A DNA stretch of 64,000 nt from Winogradskyella thalassocola (GTDB lineage: Bacteria > Bacteroidota > Bacteroidia > Flavobacteriales > Flavobacteriaceae). Shown piece after piece: positions 1-8,652 of this stretch. The notes under the pieces are model-generated. The model had not been told where the DNA came from. It searched no databases and saw only the letters and a program-made list of their open reading frames with translations. Position numbers and translations under genes: made by a program. Where the stretch lies: NCBI RefSeq assembly GCF_900099995.1, contig NZ_FNCZ01000005.1:87456-151455 (forward strand), given 5' to 3'. Numbering within the stretch: position 1 is the first letter of the stretch; each line of letters opens with the position of its first letter.

Positions 1-28
1 TGCACACTGCACACTGCACACTGCACAC
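1..28. repeat. Heptamer tandem array, unit TGCACAC
   Basis: Four perfect, contiguous copies of the 7-bp unit TGCACAC open the window, followed by TC and unrelated AT-rich DNA. The array may continue to the left, outside the window. It lies about 100 bp upstream of the first gene. Two other 7-bp arrays, with a different unit (TTCACTA), occur at 43.8 and 45.7 kb, so period-7 arrays recur in this genome. The function is unknown. The repeat is read directly. Confidence 0.9.
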
Positions 29-91
29 TCTGGCATCTTTTTTGTTAATAATTTTAAGGAATCCTTAAGGTATATTTCTTTGTATTTTCAG

Positions 92-99
92 TACTTTTG
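92..99 (+). promoter_or_regulatory. Possible -7 promoter box of the mutL operon
   Basis: TACTTTTG matches the flavobacterial -7 consensus TAnnTTTG and lies 29 bp ahead of the first start codon. No TTG is found at the usual -33 distance, so support is partial. If real, it would drive the run of genes from the 71-aa protein to the EEP hydrolase. Confidence 0.35.
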
Positions 100-128
100 A
101 GATTAATCAAGTTTAATTTTAGAGACAC

Positions 129-344
129 TTGTTTAAGCAACAAAAAAATAAACGTTTTACATATAAGCCACGCTTTCAGGATTCCGAAGAAATAGAGTCG
201 AAAGACGACTTTGAGACGAAATGGAATGAAATTAAAAGCAATGGTAAAAAACGTGGAAGTGTTTTAACATCGCTACCTGCTTTAATAATCATGTTAGTTT
301 CGCTTTTTGTTTTAATTTATATTCTAAATGGATATATAGAATAA
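129..344 (+). CDS. Small single-pass membrane protein, 71 aa
   Basis: The protein is basic at its N-terminus with a KRFTYKPRF motif. It has a charged middle and one hydrophobic segment near residues 48-67, so it is probably a single-span inner-membrane protein. The start is TTG, with no ATG in frame before the membrane segment. It lies 7 bp ahead of a 94-aa protein that carries a similar N-terminal motif (NRKYNYKPRF), so the two look like distant paralogues or partners. Both precede mutL in an operon-like run. The function is unknown. Confidence 0.7.
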   Translation: MFKQQKNKRFTYKPRFQDSEEIESKDDFETKWNEIKSNGKKRGSVLTSLPALIIMLVSLFVLIYILNGYIE

Positions 345-351
345 AGAAATT

Positions 352-636
352 ATGGGATTAATGAAAATGAAGAAGAATCGGAAGTACAATTATAAACCGC
401 GCTTTTATAAAGGCGAAGGGAGTCCTTTTGAGCTTAAGCACAAATTTGATGAACACAGAACAACAGTGTCGCCTGCTAAAGGAATAAAAGGTAAAATTGA
501 TGCAGCTATTAGTGATTATAAATATAATCCTGATGAAAATGTAAGTAAACGCGTCATTATCATAATTGCGATTTTAGTGTTGTTATTTTTATTTATTATT
601 GGTTTCGACCTTTCTATTTTTCTTCCAAAAAGCTAA
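352..636 (+). CDS. Small membrane protein upstream of mutL, 94 aa
   Basis: This is a conserved flavobacterial small protein. It has a basic N-terminus with a KYNYKPRF motif, then EGSPFELKHKFDEHR, a lysine-rich linker and one C-terminal transmembrane segment (about residues 68-91). From memory, proteins of this type are often misannotated as riboflavin synthase subunit beta because the gene commonly sits between ribH and mutL. Nothing in the sequence suggests flavin chemistry. Its stop codon overlaps the mutL start by one base (TAATG), which indicates translational coupling. The function is unknown. Confidence 0.85.
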   Translation: MGLMKMKKNRKYNYKPRFYKGEGSPFELKHKFDEHRTTVSPAKGIKGKIDAAISDYKYNPDENVSKRVIIIIAILVLLFLFIIGFDLSIFLPKS

Positions 637-2495
637 TGTCAGATATTATTCAACTTCTCCCAGACCATGTTGCCAATCAAATTGCAGCAGGTGAGGTCGT
701 TCAGCGTCCAGCGTCAGTAGTTAAGGAATTAATGGAAAACGCCATTGATGCCAATGCTACAGAAATAAAACTCATTATTAAAGATGCTGGTAAAACCCTA
801 GTACAAGTTATTGATAACGGTAAAGGGATGAGTGTTACAGATGCGCGATTGAGTTTTGAGCGTCATGCCACATCAAAAATCAGAGCTGCTGAAGATTTAT
901 TTCAACTAAATACTAAAGGATTTAGAGGTGAAGCTTTAGCGAGTATTGCCGCAATTGCCCATGTTGAACTTAAAACGAAACAAGACGAAGACGATTTAGG
1001 AACTGTTATCGTTATTGAAGGCAGTGAGGTGAAATCGCAAGAGGTTTCAGTAATCCCAACCGGAACTTCGGTCTCTGTAAAACATTTGTTTTTTAATATT
1101 CCGGCAAGACGAAATTTTTTAAAGTCTGATACGGTTGAACTTCGTCATATTACAGACGAATTTCATCGTGTAGCTTTAGCGCATCCTAATATTGCTTTCG
1201 CTTTTTACCACAATGGAAGTGATTTATTTAACGTACCTCAAGAAAACTACAGACAACGTGTGGTGCATATTTTCGGAACAAAAACGAATGAAAAATTAGT
1301 CCCGGTTGAAGAGGAAACAGAAGTTTTGAAAATTTCTGGATTTGTGGGTAAGCCTAATTTTTCTAAGAAAACAAAATCGGAGCAATTCTTTTTTGTCAAT
1401 CAACGTTTTATAAAGAGTCCCTATTTGAATCATGCGATTAAATCGGCATTTGAAGGCTTGTTAAAAGATGGCTATCATGCCAGCTATTTTCTAAATCTTA
1501 CTGTCGATCCAAAATCGATAGATATTAATATTCACCCAACAAAAACCGAAATTAAATTCGATGATGAGCACACGCTTTATGCGATTTTGCGTTCTGCTGT
1601 TAAGCACAGTTTAGGGCAATTCAACATTGCTCCGGTTTTAGATTTTGAACATCAGAGTAGTTTAAATACTCCTTATGATTATAGGGATAAAAAAGCATCT
1701 ACTCCTGCTATTGAGGTGGATCGTAGTTTTAATCCATTTGCAGATGATTTAGCAGTAAAGCAAAAGACCACAAGTCATAATACCGGATTTAAGTCTGCAC
1801 CAACGGCATCATGGGAAAGTTTGTATGTTGGTTTAGAATCTAAAGGCAATAATTCGCAATCTGATTTTAGTCAGGTGACGTTTGAAAGTGAATCAAAAAA
1901 TGAATCGATTTTTACGGATTCGTCTATTGAAACAAGAAAAACAACCTTTCAATTACAGCAAAAATATATTGTGAGTACCTTAAAATCTGGGATGTTAGTT
2001 ATCGACCAGAATAGAGCACACCAACGCATTTTGTATGAAAACTTTTTAAAGCATATTACAATTAAGGAAGCAACGAGTCAGCAATTATTATTTCCGTTGC
2101 AATTACATTATACTCCGAATGAAACAAAAATTATTGAAGACCTTAAAGCCGATTTAGAGCATACAGGTTTTGTGTTTTCGGAATTGAATGCAAAAGAAAT
2201 TATGATAACTGGTGTTCCTGTTGGAGTACCAGAAAGTGAGGTGTCTATTATTTTGGAGCAGTTAATTAGCGATGTAGAAAATGATGTGCCAGATACTAAT
2301 TTTAGTGCTGCGGATTTATTAGCAAAATCTATGGCGAAGAGTTTAGCTATTAAAAATGGTCAATCGCTAAATAGTACAGAACAAGAACATATGGTAAATA
2401 GTTTGTTTGCCTGTAAGGAACCCAATGTGTCACCAACTAATAGACCAACGTTTATTACGATGGCAGTAGATGACATTGAAAAAAAATTCATGTAG
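636..2495 (+). CDS. mutL: DNA mismatch repair protein MutL
   Basis: MutL is the ATP-gated matchmaker and, in MutH-less bacteria, usually the nicking endonuclease of mismatch repair. The N-terminal GHKL ATPase motifs are intact: ENAIDA near residue 35, DNGKGM at 60-65 and GFRGEA at 95-100. A low-complexity linker spans about residues 340-430. A C-terminal dimerisation domain follows. The length, 619 aa, is normal. The endonuclease motif DQHA(x)2E reads DQNRAHQR here, and the later CPxGRP-like motif reads SPTNRP, so metal-dependent nicking may be lost. The gene overlaps the upstream gene by 1 bp and lies 3 bp ahead of a rhomboid gene. Confidence 0.96.
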   Translation: MSDIIQLLPDHVANQIAAGEVVQRPASVVKELMENAIDANATEIKLIIKDAGKTLVQVIDNGKGMSVTDARLSFERHATSKIRAAEDLFQLNTKGFRGEALASIAAIAHVELKTKQDEDDLGTVIVIEGSEVKSQEVSVIPTGTSVSVKHLFFNIPARRNFLKSDTVELRHITDEFHRVALAHPNIAFAFYHNGSDLFNVPQENYRQRVVHIFGTKTNEKLVPVEEETEVLKISGFVGKPNFSKKTKSEQFFFVNQRFIKSPYLNHAIKSAFEGLLKDGYHASYFLNLTVDPKSIDINIHPTKTEIKFDDEHTLYAILRSAVKHSLGQFNIAPVLDFEHQSSLNTPYDYRDKKASTPAIEVDRSFNPFADDLAVKQKTTSHNTGFKSAPTASWESLYVGLESKGNNSQSDFSQVTFESESKNESIFTDSSIETRKTTFQLQQKYIVSTLKSGMLVIDQNRAHQRILYENFLKHITIKEATSQQLLFPLQLHYTPNETKIIEDLKADLEHTGFVFSELNAKEIMITGVPVGVPESEVSIILEQLISDVENDVPDTNFSAADLLAKSMAKSLAIKNGQSLNSTEQEHMVNSLFACKEPNVSPTNRPTFITMAVDDIEKKFM

Positions 2496-2498
2496 ACT

Positions 2499-3320
2499 AT
2501 GAGATTTAATATAACAGATGCAGTAAAACACTTAATTATTATTAATGTAGTAATGTTCATAGGGACAGTTACATTAGGAGATGGGAAATTGTTTGACTCA
2601 TTATTTTCAATGTTTTTTCCTACAAACGATTTGTTTCAGCCATGGCAAGTTGTGACACATATGTTTATGCATGGAAGTCCTGCGCATCTTCTTTTTAATA
2701 TGTTTGCACTTTGGATGTTTGGTACGCCTGTTGAACAAAGGTTAGGGACTAAAAAGTTTTTATTTGTCTACTTTTCTGCAGGTTTTGGAGCCTTACTGTT
2801 TCAATTGGGCTATTATTACGTGGATTATTTTACAGCGATGCAAAGTATTGCTGATTTAAATTTAAGTACTGAGCTTTTACATAAAATAATGAATATCGAT
2901 GCCTTATCTGGTGATTACATTCAAGGAGAAATACTTCATCAGAAAATGATGCCATTATTAAATGAAGCTAATTTTACGACACCTATTACAGGAGATAATT
3001 TTAAATCCTTATTTGATTTAAATGTTCTAAACCGAAGTGCTATGGTAGGAGCGTCTGGTTGTATTATGGGAATTTTAGCAGCTTTCGGAATGATGAATCC
3101 TAATGCAGAATTAATGATGATATTTTTACCTATACCAATTAAGGCTAAGTATTTTATACCAGGAATAATACTATTAGATATTATTTCTGCAATAACAGGA
3201 ACGTCTTTCTTTAGTCCCAGTAATACGGCATACATGGCACACGTAGGAGGTGCAGTGATAGGTTTTTTAATTATGTGGTATTGGAAGAAAAATGAAAAGG
3301 ATAAATACCGTTGGAACTAA
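2499..3320 (+). CDS. Rhomboid family intramembrane serine protease (first copy)
   Basis: This is a polytopic protein of the rhomboid family, which cleaves membrane-embedded substrates. The catalytic serine lies in GASGCIMG (about residues 184-191) and the catalytic histidine in AHVGGAVIG near residue 247. HGSPAHLLFNMFALWMFG, in the early helices, matches the rhomboid H-x-x-x-N region. A non-hydrophobic insert of about 60 residues separates the early helices from the catalytic helix, making the protein 273 aa. It is in an operon with mutL and directly ahead of a second rhomboid. The substrate is unknown. Confidence 0.93.
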   Translation: MRFNITDAVKHLIIINVVMFIGTVTLGDGKLFDSLFSMFFPTNDLFQPWQVVTHMFMHGSPAHLLFNMFALWMFGTPVEQRLGTKKFLFVYFSAGFGALLFQLGYYYVDYFTAMQSIADLNLSTELLHKIMNIDALSGDYIQGEILHQKMMPLLNEANFTTPITGDNFKSLFDLNVLNRSAMVGASGCIMGILAAFGMMNPNAELMMIFLPIPIKAKYFIPGIILLDIISAITGTSFFSPSNTAYMAHVGGAVIGFLIMWYWKKNEKDKYRWN

Positions 3321-3322
3321 TT

Positions 3323-4192
3323 ATGAGTACAATTAAAGATTTAAAATATAAGTTTAAAAATCTCGATGCTTTTGGTAAAATCATTGCTTTTAATGTTGTG
3401 GTGTTTATTATTGGTCTCATTTTTAAATCATTATTGCGATTTAATTTGTTCGGCTATTTTGAAATGCCATCTGATATCATGGATTTTCTGTTTCAGCCGT
3501 GGTCCTTAATTACGTATGGTTTTTTGCATAATGGATTATTTCATTTGGCATTTAATATGCTATTTCTTTATTATTTATCTCGTTTGACCTTAAACTTATT
3601 TCGCCCCAAAATGGTCCTAAATATTTACTTTTTAGGTATTATTTGTGGTGGCCTAGCGTATTTAGCATTTGCGAATCTTGTTCCAACTAGTTTTTATGGT
3701 GTACATGGAGTTTTAGTAGGAGCTTCTGCAGGGGTTAGTGCATTATTACTTTTTGTAGCGGCTTATATGCCAAATACCGAAATTAGATTATTCAACTCCT
3801 TTAATGTAAAGTGGAAACATGTCGCGATGGTTATTGTGGGTCTCGATTTGTTTAGACTAATATTAGGGCTTAATCAAGGTGGTTATGTGGCGCATTTTGG
3901 AGGTTATCTTTTGGGGTATGTATATGCGACTAAACTTCTTAAAGGTACAGATATTGGTAAAGGCTTTGAACGTACTATGGATAGTTTTATGAATTTATTT
4001 AAACCTAAGTCTAACTTAAAAACAGTATATCGTAAAACCGAAAAAAAGGATTACGCTGGTAAGACTAAAGACGAATTTAATACGTTTAATAATCAGAAAA
4101 AAATAGATTTAATTCTCGATAAAATCAGTAAAAGCGGCTATGAGAGTCTAACTGCTGTAGAAAAAGAATTTCTATTTAAAGCAGGTAAATAA
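3323..4192 (+). CDS. Rhomboid family intramembrane serine protease (second copy)
   Basis: Second rhomboid protease in tandem, about 289 aa. The helix ahead of the active site has HNGLFHLAFNM. The catalytic serine lies in VGASAGVSA and the histidine in AHFGGYLLGY. A cytoplasmic C-terminal tail of about 80 residues follows the last helix and ends with a helical segment (EKEFLFKAGK). I chose ATG at 3323, 2 bp after the upstream stop, over an in-frame TTG at 3311 that would overlap the first rhomboid gene. The two copies are clearly diverged, so the duplication is old. Confidence 0.92.
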   Translation: MSTIKDLKYKFKNLDAFGKIIAFNVVVFIIGLIFKSLLRFNLFGYFEMPSDIMDFLFQPWSLITYGFLHNGLFHLAFNMLFLYYLSRLTLNLFRPKMVLNIYFLGIICGGLAYLAFANLVPTSFYGVHGVLVGASAGVSALLLFVAAYMPNTEIRLFNSFNVKWKHVAMVIVGLDLFRLILGLNQGGYVAHFGGYLLGYVYATKLLKGTDIGKGFERTMDSFMNLFKPKSNLKTVYRKTEKKDYAGKTKDEFNTFNNQKKIDLILDKISKSGYESLTAVEKEFLFKAGK

Positions 4193-4204
4193 TAATAGGG
4201 TAAA

Positions 4205-5227
4205 GTGAAAGGTTTAAAACTTGGTAGCAAAATTGTATTTATCATCAATTCGTTGGTGGCATTTTTATTGCTTACGTCTTATATCTTACCCTACATTCCT
4301 CCAAAAAGTTTTGCTACATTATCTGTATTAAGCTTAGGAGTGCCATTGCTTATTATTCTCAACGTCATCTTTTTAATTTATTGGTTACTTCGGGTAAAAA
4401 AACAATTGCTATTATCATTAGTAGTATTGTTATTAGGTTGGAATTATATTAATTCGATGTATAAGTTTTCGGCTTCAGAAGATATTAAAGATGACTCGAA
4501 TTTTACTGTGATGTCATTTAACGTAAGGCTTTTCAACAAGTATGATTGGTTAAAAGATAAAACAGTAAAAGATAATATTATCGACTTTGTAAAGAAGGAG
4601 CAACCAGATGTTTTATGTCTTCAGGAATATCCAAGAAGTGAACAAGTAAGGTTTGAAGGATACCATAACTTTAATGCAACTTATAATAAAGGCATTAAAG
4701 GGGGGCAAGCTATTTACTCTAAATTCCCGATTATTAATTCGGGTTCGTTAGAATTTCCTAATACCTATAACAATGCTATTTTTATTGATATTGTAAAACA
4801 AAAAGATACCATTAGAGTATATACATTTCACTTACAATCTTCAGGTATTGAGACGGATGTTGAAAAACTAAAAAAAGAAACTTCTAGTCATTTATTTAAG
4901 CAAGTTGGTGCGACGTTTAAAGCCCAACAAGATCAAGTGGAGTTGTTTTTAGCACATAAGTCAAAATCTAATTACAAAACTATTGTAACAGGAGATTTTA
5001 ATAATACAGCCTATTCTTATATCTACAGAATGGTGAAAGGCGACGATTTAAAAGACACGTTTGAAGATGCTGGAAATGGCTTTGGTAGAACGTATGATTT
5101 TAAATTCTTTCCAATGCGAATCGATTTTATTTTAGCAGACAAAGATTTTACAGTTAATGGTTTTAAAACATTTGATGTAAAACTGTCAGATCATTATCCT
5201 ATAAAAACGACGCTTAGTTTACCATAA
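4205..5227 (+). CDS. Membrane-anchored endonuclease/exonuclease/phosphatase (EEP) family protein
   Basis: Three hydrophobic segments (about residues 8-90) are followed by a periplasm- or cytoplasm-facing EEP domain. Family motifs are present: SFNVRLFN, the metal-binding Glu in DVLCLQEY, TGDFNNT and SDHYPI, with the final catalytic DH pair. The fold covers DNases, sphingomyelinases and inositol phosphatases, and the substrate cannot be told from sequence. It begins with GTG, 12 bp after the second rhomboid, and is the last gene of the mutL run. Its stop lies 1 bp from the stop of the convergent DUF6122 gene. Confidence 0.9.
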   Translation: MKGLKLGSKIVFIINSLVAFLLLTSYILPYIPPKSFATLSVLSLGVPLLIILNVIFLIYWLLRVKKQLLLSLVVLLLGWNYINSMYKFSASEDIKDDSNFTVMSFNVRLFNKYDWLKDKTVKDNIIDFVKKEQPDVLCLQEYPRSEQVRFEGYHNFNATYNKGIKGGQAIYSKFPIINSGSLEFPNTYNNAIFIDIVKQKDTIRVYTFHLQSSGIETDVEKLKKETSSHLFKQVGATFKAQQDQVELFLAHKSKSNYKTIVTGDFNNTAYSYIYRMVKGDDLKDTFEDAGNGFGRTYDFKFFPMRIDFILADKDFTVNGFKTFDVKLSDHYPIKTTLSLP

Positions 5228-5228
5228 A

Positions 5229-5537
5229 CTACATGAGCCAGCAATCTGCGGTATCTGCAATAATGTGAATTATCAATCCGAGACCAATCAATCGTACCTT
5301 TTTAGGAATTAGCAGCACTATATAAACAGCAATGGCATAGTAGGAATGAAGCGGATGAAAATTGATGCTACATCGGTTAGGGTCAAAAACAGGATTCGCT
5401 AATAAGTGATCTAAATCGATGAGTATGCCCAATATCATAATCGCATAAGCCTTCAGCCAATACGTTCTATAAAATACGATAGCCACTACTAAAGGTAAGC
5501 CAAAGTGTATGCCGTAATGAATAGAGGATTGAAGCAT
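5229..5537 (-). CDS. DUF6122 family membrane protein, 102 aa
   Basis: A small polytopic protein with four hydrophobic segments. It carries LIDLDHLLANPVFDPNRCSINFHPLHS and ends with HIIADTADCWLM. The Asp/His-rich motifs (DLDH, HPLH, H..AD..D) are reminiscent of metal-dependent membrane hydrolases of the YdjM/DUF457 kind, but no activity is assigned. I recognise it as DUF6122 from memory. It is convergent with the EEP gene and follows the WbqC gene by about 80 bp. Confidence 0.8.
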   Translation of the reverse strand: MLQSSIHYGIHFGLPLVVAIVFYRTYWLKAYAIMILGILIDLDHLLANPVFDPNRCSINFHPLHSYYAIAVYIVLLIPKKVRLIGLGLIIHIIADTADCWLM

Positions 5538-5620
5538 TATTTATGTTATGGAATCACTATTTTAGATTAGCACTTAGATAACGCTGTGTCATCATTGAAA
5601 TTTTCGAGAAATTACCTCAG

Positions 5621-6241
5621 TTAATTAAGTAATAATTCCTGTTTTTTTAAATACAGTTCTGTATTGGGGCCTTCATTAAATAAAAGGTCTAAAATACTAA
5701 GATTAGAAATAAATCCATGTTTCTCGCTAAAAACTTGGGTGTAAGGTTCAAAGGTTTTGACTTCAGAATTTCGTTTTACTAAATTTCTATAATCTATTTT
5801 ATCAATAGGCTCTTTTTCAAATAGAGTCGTTTGAACAGGCTTAATGTCCAATTGAAGACTACTAATAAGCACTTCTAAACACTTTAAATTGAAGTCTAAT
5901 ATATAATCAAATTGATTTTCAAATAGCGGCAAAAAGTCATCGATATAAAACTCAAAAAAAGGAGACATGCTATAAGCTGATTGTAGCGACTTTAAATGGA
6001 GGAGTTGCCATTGCTCTTCATTAGCAATCTTCACATCTTTATATAGCTGTCTGTTTTTCTGAGTGTAACTTACAGGGACTGTTAAAGCCAATTTTCCATT
6101 AGCCCCATAAATTTCGGTTCGGTTTCTGTAGGATTGTTTTTGATAATTATCAAAGACTTCAAGATGTATCGAATCGGCATTCACAACAGCCCAAAAATGT
6201 GCAATATTTGGGAAATATGTTGGATGTATAAGGCTATTCAT
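5621..6241 (-). CDS. WbqC family protein
   Basis: The N-terminal HPTYFPNIAHFWAVV and the NRTEIYGANGKLALTVPV segment are the family signature. WbqC-like proteins occur in O-antigen/glycan loci in other phyla and have been linked to lipid or sugar modification, but here the gene is in the conserved flavobacterial lepB neighbourhood. The length, 206 aa, is normal. It starts 38 bp after the lepB stop and is probably cotranscribed. The biochemical role is not established. Confidence 0.88.
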   Translation of the reverse strand: MNSLIHPTYFPNIAHFWAVVNADSIHLEVFDNYQKQSYRNRTEIYGANGKLALTVPVSYTQKNRQLYKDVKIANEEQWQLLHLKSLQSAYSMSPFFEFYIDDFLPLFENQFDYILDFNLKCLEVLISSLQLDIKPVQTTLFEKEPIDKIDYRNLVKRNSEVKTFEPYTQVFSEKHGFISNLSILDLLFNEGPNTELYLKKQELLLN

Positions 6242-6279
6242 GTCTGTAAAATCAATCTCTATTTAACAACCAAGAATCA

Positions 6280-7887
6280 TTAACTCTGTTTTGCCTTTTT
6301 CTTTCGTCTCCATTTGTTAAAGAATGTGAGCCCTACAATAAAGATTATAAAAGGAATAAGGTAAGACGTACGCTCATTAGGACCAGTTACAGTTGTAAAT
6401 ATACGATCCCAACGGAAACTCCAGTTTTTAATACCATCATTAATACCATCAATACTCATCCAAATAAAAACAGGTTTACCAAAAATATGATCGTTAGGTA
6501 CAAATCCCCAATAACGACTATCAACAGAATTATGTCTGTTATCTCCCATCATCCAGTAATAATCTTGCTGAAAAGTGTATGATGTAGCTGGTTGATCATC
6601 AATAAAAATTTGATTACCTCTAGTCACAACTTTGTGACCTTCGTATTCTGAAATGGCACGTTTATATATAGAAATATTTTCAGTAGTTAAATTTACAGTA
6701 CCTCCAGCCTTAGGAATCCACATCGGACCAAAGTAGTCCGTATTCCAAGGGTAATTTTTGTCTCTTGGGAAAATATTTCCATCAACGCCTTTTACTTGTT
6801 TTGTCGGTACTATTGAAGCGACTTCAGGGTGCAATCTTAATTTTGCTATCGCCTCATCTGTTGCAGCAGGTATAGAATAAGAGCCTTCCGTAGTGCCGTA
6901 ACCTAAATGATCTGTGATATCATATTTCTTTAAAATATCGATAATTCGCAGAGGTTGTAATTGTCTCTTAAACGTAATATCGTAAGAAAACTGAAGATGA
7001 GATCTTGGTGGTAACTTATTTTGTTTCCCGTTAATAAAGACATACCCATTTCTAATTTCTAAAGTGTCACCGGCAATACCAACACAGCGCTTTACTAAGT
7101 TTGTTTTTTTGTCGATAGGCTTGTAGTAATTCCGATCTGGATTAAAATCATTCATGTTCAGCAACGTATCTGCTGGCTGATTAAAAACAACAATATCGTT
7201 ACGTTCCACATTTTCGAAACCTGGGAATCTAAAAAATGGCAATTGTAGTTTATTGATCCATGATGTATTGCGTTCTTCGAAATTATCGTTATATAAATAA
7301 GATTTTTTTCCTAATACAGGAATAGTATCATGTACCATTGGTGCCCCAACGGTTGTCATCGGCGTACGTGCACCATAATGAAACTTACTCACAATAAGAA
7401 AGTCACCAACCAATAAAGACTTTTCTAAAGATGATGATGGAATCACAAATGGTTGAAAGAAATACGTATGTACAATCGTAGCTGCTACTACAGCAAAAAG
7501 AATAGAGCTAATCCATTCTCCTGATGACGTTTTCGGTTTTAATTCGCGGTTTTCAATATAATTAACATCGGCCGCATAGTTGAGATAGAAAAGATAAAAA
7601 CCTAGAGTAACAATGCATAAAAGCGCATCGATTTTACTGTCTTTACCAAAAGAACGAGCAGTTTCTACCCATACTGCAGGAATCATAATAAGATTTACAA
7701 TTGGTAAAAACATTAAAATCACCCACCACCAAGGGCGTGAAATAATTTTCATTAAAACAACGGCGTTGTAGACAGGCACAAATGCTTCCCATGCTTGCCT
7801 CCCAGCTTTAATATATAATTTCCATGTACCTAGGCCATGTATGATTTGTATAATGAGTAAAAAGATAAACCACTGCGTCCAGCTCAT
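6280..7887 (-). CDS. lepB: Signal peptidase I with N-terminal DUF5684-type membrane domain
   Basis: Signal peptidase I removes signal peptides of exported proteins. The first ~105 residues form a multi-span domain (like DUF5684), and another transmembrane segment at about 127-145 precedes the catalytic part. The catalytic serine is S153 in PSSSLEKSL, the general-base lysine is K266 in LVKRCVGIAGD, and the box E motif is GDNRHNSVDSRYWGFVP. The protein is 535 aa, much longer than the roughly 320 aa of E. coli LepB, because of the N-terminal domain and a large insert between the Ser and Lys boxes. It ends with a C-terminal transmembrane helix and a KWRRKKKAK tail. Confidence 0.95.
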   Translation of the reverse strand: MSWTQWFIFLLIIQIIHGLGTWKLYIKAGRQAWEAFVPVYNAVVLMKIISRPWWWVILMFLPIVNLIMIPAVWVETARSFGKDSKIDALLCIVTLGFYLFYLNYAADVNYIENRELKPKTSSGEWISSILFAVVAATIVHTYFFQPFVIPSSSLEKSLLVGDFLIVSKFHYGARTPMTTVGAPMVHDTIPVLGKKSYLYNDNFEERNTSWINKLQLPFFRFPGFENVERNDIVVFNQPADTLLNMNDFNPDRNYYKPIDKKTNLVKRCVGIAGDTLEIRNGYVFINGKQNKLPPRSHLQFSYDITFKRQLQPLRIIDILKKYDITDHLGYGTTEGSYSIPAATDEAIAKLRLHPEVASIVPTKQVKGVDGNIFPRDKNYPWNTDYFGPMWIPKAGGTVNLTTENISIYKRAISEYEGHKVVTRGNQIFIDDQPATSYTFQQDYYWMMGDNRHNSVDSRYWGFVPNDHIFGKPVFIWMSIDGINDGIKNWSFRWDRIFTTVTGPNERTSYLIPFIIFIVGLTFFNKWRRKKKAKQS

Positions 7888-7949
7888 AATATGTTATTTA
7901 ATCTAAATAGGTTGAAAATTATTTTAATTCGTTGCAATATATTGGCAAA

Positions 7950-8651
7950 TTAACCAATGTTTAACACATCTTTCATACTAAAGATGCCTTTTTTATCTTT
8001 AATCCATTCTGCAGCGATTACGGCTCCCATAGCAAAACCTTGTCTACTGTGTGCTGTATGTTTTATGCTTATAGCGTCTACTTCAGAATTATAGGTGATT
8101 TCATGTGTGCCTGGAACCCCTTCAATGCGTTTAGCATCAATCTTAATTTCGTTAGATTTTGGCGCGTCTAAAGTCCAATTATTATAATTAGTTTGCGCTA
8201 TAATCTGTTCCGCTAACGTAATTGCCGTTCCGCTTGGTGCGTCTAATTTTTGTGTATGATGAATTTCTTCTATTTCTGTAGTGTATTCAGAAAAACCAGA
8301 CATTAATTCGCTCAATTTTTTGTTGAGTTCAAAGAAAAGATTAACACCTAAACTAAAATTTGAAGCATATAGAAATGAACCGTCTTTAGAATTGCAATAG
8401 TCAATAATCTCATCGTAATGATCTAACCAACCTGTGGTTCCTGAAATAACAGGAACTCCAGCGTCCAATGCTTTTTTTATGTTAGTTACGGCAACCGAGG
8501 GGATACTAAAGTCTATGGCAACATCAGCATCAGAAAAATCATAATTAGAGTTGGCATCTGATACTTTTAATACAATACTGTGACTGCGATTAACAGCTAT
8601 AGCCTCAATACTTTTTCCCATTCGTCCATAACCGAGTAAAGCTATTTTCAT
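7950..8651 (-). CDS. dapB: 4-hydroxy-tetrahydrodipicolinate reductase
   Basis: NAD(P)H-dependent reductase of the diaminopimelate/lysine pathway, giving tetrahydrodipicolinate for peptidoglycan and lysine. It has an N-terminal Rossmann motif (GYGRMG, residues 7-12), GTTGW near 92 and the substrate-binding/catalytic HHTQKLDAPSGTA region near residue 131. The length, 233 aa, suits the shorter Bacteroidota form. The gene starts 1 bp after the stop of the DUF5683 gene and is followed by lepB. Confidence 0.96.
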   Translation of the reverse strand: MKIALLGYGRMGKSIEAIAVNRSHSIVLKVSDANSNYDFSDADVAIDFSIPSVAVTNIKKALDAGVPVISGTTGWLDHYDEIIDYCNSKDGSFLYASNFSLGVNLFFELNKKLSELMSGFSEYTTEIEEIHHTQKLDAPSGTAITLAEQIIAQTNYNNWTLDAPKSNEIKIDAKRIEGVPGTHEITYNSEVDAISIKHTAHSRQGFAMGAVIAAEWIKDKKGIFSMKDVLNIG

Positions 8652-8652
8652 G

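Noticed and set aside
2939-3235. 98-aa minus-strand frame inside the first rhomboid gene
   Set aside because: It is an antisense shadow of a transmembrane-coding region, with no start signals of its own.
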